A DNA stretch of 7,588 nucleotides. Source: CAWJHE01 sp964614855. Lineage in GTDB: Bacteria > Chloroflexota > Anaerolineae > Anaerolineales > UBA4823. Numbering within the stretch: position 1 is the stretch's first letter; the number at the start of each line of letters is the position of its first letter. Position numbers and translations under genes: made by a program. Positions 1 through 6,721 of the stretch are shown here, piece by piece. Under the pieces are notes generated by a model. That model was not told the origin of the DNA, made no database searches, and saw only the letters and a list, made by a program, of their open reading frames with translations. The DNA lies in NCBI GenBank assembly GCA_964614855.1, contig CAZTMX010000136.1:1-7588 (forward strand), read 5' to 3'.

Positions 1-1466
1 TTTACGGTCCGCTCACAGTGGAAGATATCCCCACTTTGGTGGAAGAGCACCTGCTAAAAGGGCATATTGTGCTGCCCTTGTTGGGTAAGATGGTCGAACC
101 TATGGGTGAGATTGCCTGGCTGCGAGCTCGCTATGGCGCCTTACCCGTGCAGCAACGTATTGTGCTCGGCAGGGTTGGAAAGGTGAACCCAGAAAGCTTG
201 GATGATTACATCTTGCATGACGGCTATTTGGCATTGGGAAAGGCTGTCACTCAAATGACCCCGCAGGAAGTGATCGCTGAGGTGGAGAAATCGGGGTTGC
301 AAGGCCGCGGTGGAGCGGGTTTTCCCACCGGGCGCAAATGGGGTTTTGTGCGCAGCGCTCGGGGCGCACAAAAGTATGTCATATGTAATGCGGATGAGAG
401 CGAACCGGGAACTTTCAAGGATCGAATGGTATTGGAGGGCGATCCGTTTAGCGTGATTGAGGCGATCACCATTGCGGGGTACGCAGTTGGCGCGTCCGAT
501 GGATATATCTACATTCGCGGTGAATATCGCCGGGCTTATCAGTACCTTGAGAATGCCATCCAAAAAGCAGAGCAGCGCGGTCTTTTGGGAGAGGGGATTT
601 TTGGCAAAGATTTCCATTTTCACATCCACCTGCATGCTGGAGCTGGGGCGTATATCTGTGGAGAGGAAACTGCGCTGATTGAATCAATCGAGGGTAAACG
701 CGGCCAGCCGCGTGCCCGCCCGCCGTATCCTCCCACATTCGGTTTGTTTGGTAAACCCACCCTGGTCAACAACGTGGAGACTCTGGCAAATATCCCGCAT
801 ATCGTGCGAAATGGCGGTGAATGGTATCACCAGTTCGGCAGCGAGAAAAGCCGCGGCACAAAGGTGTACACTATCATGGGTAATGTGAACTTTACCGGTG
901 TGATCGAGGTGCCGCTAGGGATCACGCTGCGCGAGGTAATCGAGATCTACGGGAAAGGGATGAAAAAGGGCGGCAAGCTGAAGCTGGTGCAGACGGGAGG
1001 TTCCAGCGGCTCGATCGTACCTGCCAAACTGCAGGATACGCCCATGGACTTTGAGTCCTGGCGCAAGGCTGGCGTCTCGCTGGGTTCTGGCGCGCTGTTG
1101 ATCTGCGATGAGCATAACTGTGTGGTTGACCTGGCGATGGTGATCCTGAATTTCTTTCGCTTTGAATGCTGCGCCAAGTGCACGCCCTGCCGTATAGGCA
1201 CGCAGCGCCTGTATGAAATCATGTCTGACATTGCTGCCGGGCGGGGGTCATTGGACAGCCTGGATGAGCTCAAAGCGCTGGGTCAAGATATGGAGCTGCT
1301 TTCCAATTGCGGGTTGGGGCAGACGGCCTCGACCGCAGTGCGCGACATCTTGAAATATTTTGTCGATGAAGTGGAAGAACATATTACACATCATATTTGC
1401 CGCGCTAAGGTATGCAAATTTCAACAGGGCGAGCCGCTTGAACAGGTTGGAGCTGTTGGGTTGTAA
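1..1466 (+). CDS. NuoF-like NADH-binding flavoprotein subunit of a soluble formate dehydrogenase/hydrogenase-type complex (5' partial)
   Basis: This is the NADH- and FMN-binding iron-sulfur subunit that passes electrons between NAD(H) and a partner, here almost certainly the FdhA-like protein encoded next. A GTG at 18 could start 482 residues. The same frame stays open to the window edge and reads YGPL-TVEDIPTLVEEHLLKG, which resembles the end of the thioredoxin-like [2Fe-2S] domain found at the N terminus of HydB/FdsB-type NuoF proteins. I therefore treat the gene as truncated by the window and GTG 18 as an internal codon. Numbering from that GTG, visible motifs are the glycine-rich FMN loop GRGGAGFPTGRKWGF (96-110), NADESEPGTFKDR (124-136), CGEETALIESIEGKRGQPR (214-232) and the [4Fe-4S] ligands C385, C388, C391 and C431. 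His/Cys residues H455, C461 and C466 follow. The protein then ends without the two C-terminal ferredoxin clusters present in HydB/HndC hydrogenase subunits, so it resembles FdsB of formate dehydrogenases more. Family assignment is very secure; the exact complex is inferred. Confidence 0.93.
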   Translation, partial: YGPLTVEDIPTLVEEHLLKGHIVLPLLGKMVEPMGEIAWLRARYGALPVQQRIVLGRVGKVNPESLDDYILHDGYLALGKAVTQMTPQEVIAEVEKSGLQGRGGAGFPTGRKWGFVRSARGAQKYVICNADESEPGTFKDRMVLEGDPFSVIEAITIAGYAVGASDGYIYIRGEYRRAYQYLENAIQKAEQRGLLGEGIFGKDFHFHIHLHAGAGAYICGEETALIESIEGKRGQPRARPPYPPTFGLFGKPTLVNNVETLANIPHIVRNGGEWYHQFGSEKSRGTKVYTIMGNVNFTGVIEVPLGITLREVIEIYGKGMKKGGKLKLVQTGGSSGSIVPAKLQDTPMDFESWRKAGVSLGSGALLICDEHNCVVDLAMVILNFFRFECCAKCTPCRIGTQRLYEIMSDIAAGRGSLDSLDELKALGQDMELLSNCGLGQTASTAVRDILKYFVDEVEEHITHHICRAKVCKFQQGEPLEQVGAVGL

Positions 1467-1495
1467 CTGACCAGGAGAGACGAAGGAGAGATGAA

Positions 1496-3895
1496 ATGAT
1501 CAGTCTAAAAATCAACGGTCAAAACCTGGAAGTTCGCGAAGGTACCACCGTTTTGCAGGCGGCAGCGGAGATGGGTGTGGTTATCCCCACCCTGTGTTAT
1601 CACAAAGACCTCAGCCCCTTTGGAGGGTGCCGGTTGTGCGTGGTCAAGATTGAAGGGGCGCGCCTGCCGATGACTGCCTGCAACCTGCCCGTGAGCCCTG
1701 GGCTGGTGGTGGAAACAGATACGCCAGAAGTGATCCACTACCGCAAGGCTGTGTTGCGAATGCTGCTCTCGCGCTATTATGACGCCGCTTACAAGAGTTT
1801 TGACGGCAAGCTGGATATTGAACAAGACAGCGAACTGGCACACTGGGCGCGTTATTATGAAATCGATATGCGCTCTGTAATGGCGAAGAAACCCTTTATG
1901 GCTGTAGATAGCGACCCCAATCCATATGTCTGGGTGGATATGAACAAATGCATCCAGTGCACACGCTGCGTAAGGGCTTGCGCCGAAATACAAGGGCGCT
2001 TTGTCTGGTCGCAGTCTTTCCGCGGTTACCGGGCGCGCATTGTGGCTGGCGCCGATTCGACCATGCTGGCATCGCGCTGCGAATCCTGCGGCGCCTGCGT
2101 GGTGTACTGCCCAACCGGCGCGCTGGATAACAAAATGTCGGTGAACAAAGGCCGCGCCGACCGCCTTGTGCGTACAGTTTGTAGTTATTGCGGGATCGGT
2201 TGTACGTTGGATTTAAATGTGCAGGATGATGTGAACGGCAGCAGGGTGATCCGGGTGACATCGAATACCGACCGCCATGTTGATTCAGTCAATGGGCTGC
2301 ACCTGTGCGTAAAAGGCCGCTACGGATACGAATTCATCCACCATCCACAACGTCACAGGCGGCCAAAAGTCCGGCAATATTTGCTGGAAGGGAATGAAGC
2401 TGGAAGTAGGATTTCCAGCGAGGTGAAACTACCCGGCGGCAATGGAAGCCAACGCCCTGCAAAGCGCGGAAAATTCATAGAGGTCGACTGGGATACAGCG
2501 CTTACCCTGGCAGCCAGGGGGTTACAACGGGTGCGCGATCAAAACGGGGCGAATGCAGTGGGGGTGCTGGCATCGGGAAGATTATTGAATGAGGAAAATT
2601 ACCTGCTGAATAAGCTGGCACGCCAGGCGTTGGGTACGGATAACCTGGATGTGAGTGCCCATGTGTATAACGCCAGCGAGGTGGAAGGGTTGGTGGAGAC
2701 GCTGGGTTTGCCCGCCATGACCAACTCGTTGGAAGATATCGTCAAAGGGGCAAATTCACTGCTGGTGATCGGGTCCAACCTGACTGAGCAGCACCCGGTT
2801 TTTGGCGCGCAGGTGCGCCAGGCGGTGCTGCGGCGCAAAGTCAAGCTGGTGGCTGCCAGCCCAGATTTTTATAATATCGATGAGTATGCTGCGCTCTCGC
2901 TTTATCACCAGCCGAACAGCGAAGCGGCTTTGGTCAATGGGATCAGTGCACTGATCCTGCAAAAGGGTTGGCAAGATGGGGCGGAGATGGATAAATACCC
3001 GGAACTGGCGGATCAGTCGCGCGCAGCTGTGGAGAAGCTCACCCCGGAGGCAGCTTCCCTGACTTGCGGGGTGTCTGTTGAGGCCATGCAACAGGCAGCG
3101 CAAATCCTGGCACAGAATGCCCCGGCTGCGGTGATCTGGAGCACAAGCCTGGGCGACCGGGAGAGCCGCAAGGAATGCGTACAGGCTTTGGTTTATCTGC
3201 AGTTGATCCTGGGCAACCTGGATAAGCCTGGCGGCGGGTTGAACCCGCTGCGCAGCCAGAACAACGGCCAGGGCGCAAGCGATATGGGCTGCCTGCCGGG
3301 TTGGCTGCCGGGTAATCAGCGTCTTTTAGATGCTGGAGCGCGCACAAAATTAAGCCATGCCTGGGGTGCTCCACTGCCTGAAACCCAGGGGATGAACGCC
3401 TGGGAGATGTTGGCTGCTGCAAGTGAAGGCAAGCTGAAGGCACTGTACCTGGTAGGCGAGGATATCGTCAATACTTCAGCAGACGGAGCCAGGGTACGCC
3501 GCAGCCTGGAAGAATTGGATTTCCTGGTGCTGCAAGAAATCGCAACCTCGGAGACCACGCGCTATGCAGATATCCTGCTTCCGGGTGTAAGCTTTGCAGA
3601 AAAAACTGGCACATTTACCTCGACAGAACGGCGCATCCAGCTGGTGCGCCAGGCGATCCAACCGTTGGGCGAGGCGCGACCGGACTGGCAGATCACGGCA
3701 GACCTGGCCAAACGCATATTGATGGAAAGCGCACCGCTGGCAGCAAAAGCACCGTATTCAGCCTGGGAGTACGAAGGCACCGAACAGGTGATGGAAGAAA
3801 TTGCTGCCCTGGCGCCAATTTATGGCGGGGTGTCCCACGCGATCCTGGCACACGGCAAGAAATTATTTTCAAATTCCTTATTGACAATTGCATAA
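1496..3895 (+). CDS. FdhA/NuoG-like iron-sulfur molybdopterin-family subunit with degenerate active site and no C-terminal MGD domain
   Basis: The 799-residue protein has the layout of an NAD-linked formate dehydrogenase alpha subunit. A plant-type [2Fe-2S] domain has C34, C45, C48 and C62. Two ferredoxin clusters follow (C152, C155, C158, C162; C195, C198, C201, C205). The FdhA-type [4Fe-4S] site is C229, C232, C236 and C271, with the conserved K273. A molybdopterin-oxidoreductase domain runs from about 330 to 740 (NEENYL, NPLR, GTFTSTERR, EARPDW). Active FDH has R-V-(Sec/Cys)-H followed by x-S/P-x-V-x-G-L; here it reads H389-V390-Y391-N392, so the metal ligand and catalytic His are gone. 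R586 and Q588, equivalent to the other FDH catalytic-pocket pair in the RGQNN motif, remain. No Cys lies between C62 and C152, so the His-ligated [4Fe-4S] cluster is missing. The protein stops about where FDHs begin their final roughly 110-residue MGD-binding domain. AAGGAG at 1483-1488 precedes the ATG by 7 bases, supporting this start and co-transcription with the NuoF-like gene. I infer an electron-transfer role; formate oxidation is doubtful despite the family name it would receive. Confidence 0.9.
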   Translation: MISLKINGQNLEVREGTTVLQAAAEMGVVIPTLCYHKDLSPFGGCRLCVVKIEGARLPMTACNLPVSPGLVVETDTPEVIHYRKAVLRMLLSRYYDAAYKSFDGKLDIEQDSELAHWARYYEIDMRSVMAKKPFMAVDSDPNPYVWVDMNKCIQCTRCVRACAEIQGRFVWSQSFRGYRARIVAGADSTMLASRCESCGACVVYCPTGALDNKMSVNKGRADRLVRTVCSYCGIGCTLDLNVQDDVNGSRVIRVTSNTDRHVDSVNGLHLCVKGRYGYEFIHHPQRHRRPKVRQYLLEGNEAGSRISSEVKLPGGNGSQRPAKRGKFIEVDWDTALTLAARGLQRVRDQNGANAVGVLASGRLLNEENYLLNKLARQALGTDNLDVSAHVYNASEVEGLVETLGLPAMTNSLEDIVKGANSLLVIGSNLTEQHPVFGAQVRQAVLRRKVKLVAASPDFYNIDEYAALSLYHQPNSEAALVNGISALILQKGWQDGAEMDKYPELADQSRAAVEKLTPEAASLTCGVSVEAMQQAAQILAQNAPAAVIWSTSLGDRESRKECVQALVYLQLILGNLDKPGGGLNPLRSQNNGQGASDMGCLPGWLPGNQRLLDAGARTKLSHAWGAPLPETQGMNAWEMLAAASEGKLKALYLVGEDIVNTSADGARVRRSLEELDFLVLQEIATSETTRYADILLPGVSFAEKTGTFTSTERRIQLVRQAIQPLGEARPDWQITADLAKRILMESAPLAAKAPYSAWEYEGTEQVMEEIAALAPIYGGVSHAILAHGKKLFSNSLLTIA

Positions 3896-3910
3896 AAAAT
3901 TGTATATACT
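3881..3910 (+). promoter_or_regulatory. Sigma70-type promoter overlapping the end of the FdhA-like gene
   Basis: A perfect -35 hexamer TTGACA (3881-3886) lies inside the last codons of the FdhA-like gene, and TATACT (3905-3910) follows after 18 bases. Transcription would begin around 3917 and give a leader of roughly 110 bases before the M20 hydrolase ATG at 4025. Base composition drops sharply to AT-rich here, unlike the flanking coding DNA. This indicates that the hydrolase and carrier genes can be transcribed separately from the redox operon. The hexamers are seen directly; activity is inferred. Confidence 0.72.
3884..3903. promoter_or_regulatory. Inverted repeat between -35 and -10, possible operator
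   Basis: ACAATT (3884-3889) and AATTGT (3898-3903) form a 6-base inverted repeat separated by 8 bases. It sits almost exactly in the spacer of the promoter, where a bound repressor would block RNA polymerase. A 20-base dyad is a normal size for a dimeric regulator site. No cognate regulator is encoded in the window, and AT-rich DNA produces short dyads by chance, so this is only a candidate. Confidence 0.3.
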
Positions 3911-3940
3911 CTAGGGTGACGATTACTCTTATCCTATATT

Positions 3941-3954
3941 TATTTAATTAAATA
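3941..3954. repeat. Perfect 14-bp AT palindrome in the 5' leader of the M20 hydrolase gene
   Basis: TATTTAATTAAATA is its own reverse complement. It lies about 25 bases downstream of the predicted transcription start and about 70 bases before the start codon, in otherwise non-coding sequence. It could be a downstream operator or simply a low-complexity AT tract. Confidence 0.35.
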
Positions 3955-4024
3955 TTATTGCTGTTGATCAGGCATTTCGTGGTGTCATCGGGTAGGTTCT
4001 GTTTAAACCACTGAAGGAGGGCAC

Positions 4025-5230
4025 ATGTCTCAATTGTCTGAAGCATTGATCAAGGCGTTAGATGTCAACGATGTCGTCCAGCTTACGTCGGAGCTGGTTG
4101 CTATCGAGAGCCATCGCGACGCGCCTGGGCGTGAGCGCAAATGCGCCGAGAAGATCGTGGATGTATTTTCCGGCTGGGGGATGCCGGCAGAATTGATCCC
4201 GGTGCTGGATGACCGCCCGAACGTCGTATTTCGGTTAAAAGGCACTGGCGGGGGTTCTTCCTTGATGTTGACCGGGCATATCGATACGGTACCGGCATAT
4301 GTCATGGAGATCCCACCGTTTGAGCCGGAAGTGCGGGATGGCTTGCTTTATGGTCGCGGAACCGTGGATATGAAAGGCGCCCTGGCGTGCATGATGACAG
4401 CTGTGCGCTTGCTGCGCGATTTGAAAGTACCATTAAAGGGGGATGTAATTTTCGCTGCGGTGATCAATGAAGAAGACCGCTCGGAAGGAACTGAATACCT
4501 GGTGCGCAACGGACCCAAGGCAGACCGCTGCGTGGTGGGGGAGCCGACCGAGCTGACAATCGCTGCCGGGCACAGGGGTCTGGAATGGCTGGAGTTCGAA
4601 TTCATCGGCAAGGCAGCCCACGGCGGAAGCCCCGAGAAAGGCGTCAATGCCATCAGTATGGCTGCGCGCTTTATCCGGCGAGTGGAAGATGAGCTGATGC
4701 CAAAACTTCGAACACGCACCCACCCGGTGATTGGATCCGCAGTGATGAATTTTGGCGTCATCCAGGGAGGCACCCAGCCGAGCTCGGTGGCCGACCGCTG
4801 TATTGTCCAACTTGACCGCCGCTGGGTACCCATGGAGAAGCTGGAGCGGGTGTTGGGAGAATACCAAGATATCCTCCATGATTTGGAAAAAGAGGTGCCA
4901 AATTTCCGCTGCGAGATGAAGCGCATCGAGAGCAATATGGCGACCTTGGATCATATGCCCATTGATATCCCGCTGGATGATCCGTTGGTGACCGGGCTTA
5001 GTGATGTTCTGCGCCAGCTTGGTATTCAAGAACCGCAGATAACGGCTTTTGGCGGTTGGACGGATGCGTCTTTGATTGGGAATTTTGCGAAAATTCCGGT
5101 TTTGAATTTTGGCCCCGGGGAATTGAGGGTGGCGCATTCGCGCGTTGAATATGTGCCTGTTGAGCATTTGCGCCTGGCAACCCTGGCATACGCGCTGCTT
5201 GCGAATAAGATCTGCAATCAAACCTTGTAG
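4025..5230 (+). CDS. M20 family zinc metallohydrolase, ArgE/DapE type
   Basis: This is a cytoplasmic di-zinc hydrolase expected to cleave an amide bond in an N-acyl amino acid or small peptide. All M20 catalytic residues are visible in the 401 residues: H85 and D87 in LTGHIDTVP, bridging D115 in GRGTVDMKGALA, general base E149 with ligand E150 in NEED, E173 in VGEPTE, and the last ligand H371 in RVAHSRVEYVP. The lid/dimerisation domain spans roughly residues 184-295 and includes H199 in GKAAHGGSPEKGVNAI. Length is normal for the ArgE/DapE/ACY1 group and there is no signal peptide. AAGGAGG at 4014-4020 precedes the ATG by 4 bases. It is first in a unit with the carrier gene, 49 bases downstream, which suggests that it acts on the imported compound or makes an exported one. 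It could be annotated acetylornithine deacetylase or succinyl-diaminopimelate desuccinylase, but no arginine or lysine biosynthesis genes are nearby, so a catabolic peptidase or deacylase is more likely. The substrate cannot be read from the sequence. Confidence 0.92.
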   Translation: MSQLSEALIKALDVNDVVQLTSELVAIESHRDAPGRERKCAEKIVDVFSGWGMPAELIPVLDDRPNVVFRLKGTGGGSSLMLTGHIDTVPAYVMEIPPFEPEVRDGLLYGRGTVDMKGALACMMTAVRLLRDLKVPLKGDVIFAAVINEEDRSEGTEYLVRNGPKADRCVVGEPTELTIAAGHRGLEWLEFEFIGKAAHGGSPEKGVNAISMAARFIRRVEDELMPKLRTRTHPVIGSAVMNFGVIQGGTQPSSVADRCIVQLDRRWVPMEKLERVLGEYQDILHDLEKEVPNFRCEMKRIESNMATLDHMPIDIPLDDPLVTGLSDVLRQLGIQEPQITAFGGWTDASLIGNFAKIPVLNFGPGELRVAHSRVEYVPVEHLRLATLAYALLANKICNQTL

Positions 5231-5233
5231 TCC

Positions 5234-5248
5234 GCGGGAAAATCCCGC
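5234..5248 (+). other. Small GC-rich hairpin between hydrolase and carrier genes
   Basis: GCGGGA (5234-5239) pairs with TCCCGC (5243-5248) across an AAA loop, starting four bases after the hydrolase stop codon. It is followed by TT and then an A-run, not a T-run, so it is not a normal intrinsic terminator on this strand. It more likely protects the upstream message or sets relative expression of the two genes. Confidence 0.5.
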
Positions 5249-5279
5249 TTAAAAAAAGTAGAGTGAAAGGAGAGTCGCT

Positions 5280-6662
5280 GTGAAGAAGTTCCCGCATGTG
5301 TATGTCATCTTGTTCCTTATTATCCTTATCTCGGCTGTATTGACATGGATCGTGGCGCCCAACGCCTATGATTTCCAGTTGGACGCCGAAGGGAACCCGA
5401 CCAGGTTGATCGATCCGGATACTTTCCATCCGATCGATCGCAACGGATTTGACCCCTGGGAAGTGATGCTGTCCATCCCCAAGGGTATGGGTGAAGTTGC
5501 CAGCATTATCTTCTTCATTTTCATCGTCGGTGGGTCATTCAACATGATCCAGGCGACCGGCGCAGTGGACTCAGGCATTCGCGCGACGGCCAATGCCCTG
5601 AAAGGCAAAGAAGTAGCGCTGCTGTTTGTGATTGTGCTTCTGTTCAGCATCGGCGGTACCACCTTTGGTATGGCGGAGGAGGCGCTTGTATTCATTCCCA
5701 TGCTGGTACCCCTGGCAATGGCGCTGGGGTATGACTCGCTGGTGGGCGTTGCCCTGGCGCTTGCGGGACCCTGTGCTGGTTTTACCGGAGCCTTTATGAA
5801 CCCCTTCACCCTGGCGGTAGCGCAAGGGATTGTTGGGCTGCCTATCTTCTCCGGTAGGGAATACCGCATCGTCATCTGGATCATCACCACCCTGGTGGTT
5901 TTCTTATGGATCTATCTGTATGCACGCAGAGTCAAAAAGGATCCCAAGATCAGTATCATGTATGAAGAAGATCTAAAACGCGAGAAGGTCAACCTGGATT
6001 TCGCCACACCCTTTACCGGACGACAGAAACTGGCGTTGATCCTGATGGCTTTGACCTTTGTGTTATTGATCTGGGGTGTGACCAAGTACGGATGGTATAT
6101 TGACGAACTGGCTGCCCTGTTCCTGAGCATGGGCATCGTATGCGGCCTGGTCGGCGGGTTAGGACCCAGCAAGCTGGCTGAAGCATTTGTCGAAGGCTCG
6201 ACCAGCCTGGTGGTGGGCGCGCTGGTGGTTGGTATTGCGCGCGCCATCCTGGTTGTGCTGCGCGATGGTGGCATCCTGCATACGATCGTTCACGCTGCGG
6301 CTGCCCTTGTCCAGGGCTTGCCGGCATTTATGGCTGCAATCGGCATGTACATCGTGCAAATCCTGATCTCCATCGTTATCCCATCCGGCTCCGGTATGGC
6401 TTCGGTGACCATGCCGATCATGGGCCCGCTGGCAACGCTGCTGGATTTGACCCAGCAGACCGCGGTCTTAATTTACCAGTTTGCAGACGGCTTCACCAAT
6501 ATCATCATCCCCACCTCGGGCTACTTGCTGGCCGGCCTGGCGCTGGCTAAGGTGCCGTATGAAAAGTGGGTCAAGTGGTATTGGCCGCTGTTCTGGGTGA
6601 TGCTGTTAGTGGGTGCGGTGTTTGTTGTCATCGCGCAGGTGATCAAGTTCGGCCCATTCTAA
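5280..6662 (+). CDS. YfcC/DcuC-family (C4dic_anaerob) inner-membrane carrier
   Basis: This is a 460-residue integral membrane transporter. An N-terminal hydrophobic helix lies at about 8-26. A polar loop with DPDTFHPIDRNGFDPWEV follows, and then roughly ten further hydrophobic segments (about 68-86, 107-118, 128-149, 150-180, 189-206, 242-258, 267-285, 300-318, 340-360, 390-415, 427-448). Family signatures are GGTTFGMAEEALVFIPMLVPL (125-145, first G at 125), the re-entrant-like IPSGSGMASVTMPIMGPL (357-374), and DGFTNIIIPTSGYLLAGLALAKVPYEKW. These match the YfcC branch of the anaerobic C4-dicarboxylate carrier superfamily, whose better-known relatives move amino acids, arginine/ornithine or dicarboxylates. 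Coupling ion and substrate are unknown. The start is GTG at 5280, supported by AAAGGAG (5266-5272) seven bases upstream; no ATG nearby fits as well. Placement between two M20 hydrolases suggests transport of a peptide, an N-acyl amino acid or a hydrolysis product. Confidence 0.9.
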   Translation: MKKFPHVYVILFLIILISAVLTWIVAPNAYDFQLDAEGNPTRLIDPDTFHPIDRNGFDPWEVMLSIPKGMGEVASIIFFIFIVGGSFNMIQATGAVDSGIRATANALKGKEVALLFVIVLLFSIGGTTFGMAEEALVFIPMLVPLAMALGYDSLVGVALALAGPCAGFTGAFMNPFTLAVAQGIVGLPIFSGREYRIVIWIITTLVVFLWIYLYARRVKKDPKISIMYEEDLKREKVNLDFATPFTGRQKLALILMALTFVLLIWGVTKYGWYIDELAALFLSMGIVCGLVGGLGPSKLAEAFVEGSTSLVVGALVVGIARAILVVLRDGGILHTIVHAAAALVQGLPAFMAAIGMYIVQILISIVIPSGSGMASVTMPIMGPLATLLDLTQQTAVLIYQFADGFTNIIIPTSGYLLAGLALAKVPYEKWVKWYWPLFWVMLLVGAVFVVIAQVIKFGPF

Positions 6663-6674
6663 ATAAATATTTAT
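6663..6674. repeat. Perfect 12-bp AT palindrome after the carrier gene
   Basis: ATAAATATTTAT is self-complementary and begins directly after the carrier stop codon. A TATAAT hexamer overlaps its right edge (6672-6677), but no acceptable -35 box is found 16-18 bases upstream. It may be a spacer of low complexity, or a weak promoter element for the following gene. Confidence 0.25.
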
Positions 6675-6680
6675 AATAAA

Positions 6681-6721
6681 GCAGACCCTGGAGGAGCACT
6701 CACCAGGGTCTGCCCCCTTTT
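6681..6721 (+). terminator. Hairpin terminator or attenuator after the carrier gene
   Basis: GCAGACCCTGG (6681-6691) pairs perfectly with CCAGGGTCTGC (6703-6713) to give an 11-bp stem with an 11-base loop. TTTT follows only after an intervening CCCC (6714-6717). The stem is very stable, but the delayed and short T-run makes the terminator imperfect, so partial read-through into the downstream M20D gene is plausible. It lies 18 bases after the carrier stop codon. Confidence 0.65.

Noticed and set aside
18..20. GTG as the true start of the NuoF-like gene
   Set aside because: The frame is open upstream to the window edge and encodes residues typical of the end of the thioredoxin-like [2Fe-2S] domain, so the gene most likely begins before base 1.
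1491..1499. Two-codon ATG-AAA-TGA frame overlapping the FdhA-like start
   Set aside because: It is too short to be meaningful. The ATG at 1496 has the better spacing (7 bases) from AAGGAG and begins a typical [2Fe-2S] domain.
2660..2674. Hidden selenocysteine (in-frame TGA) in the FDH active site
   Set aside because: The codon at the Sec/Cys position is TAT. No in-frame TGA occurs in the gene, so recoding does not explain the missing residue.
3896..4024. Remnant of the missing FdhA C-terminal domain after a frameshift
   Set aside because: The segment is AT-rich with stops in all frames and holds promoter and leader elements. Nothing in it resembles the Molydop_binding domain.
4433..5221. 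Long minus-strand open frame of 262 codons opposite the M20 hydrolase
   Set aside because: It lies wholly antisense to a gene with every catalytic motif intact. Its translation has no recognisable domain and it has no ribosome-binding site; it is a coding-strand shadow.
4025..5230. YgeY-type selenium-metabolism-linked hydrolase
   Set aside because: The general M20 motifs are shared, but flanking motif sequences differ from what I recall of YgeY, and no selenium or purine degradation genes are in view. I kept only the broader family call.
5366..5890. Minus-strand open frame of 174 codons opposite the carrier gene
   Set aside because: The plus-strand carrier signatures explain this region. 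The antisense product is low complexity and shows no family motif.
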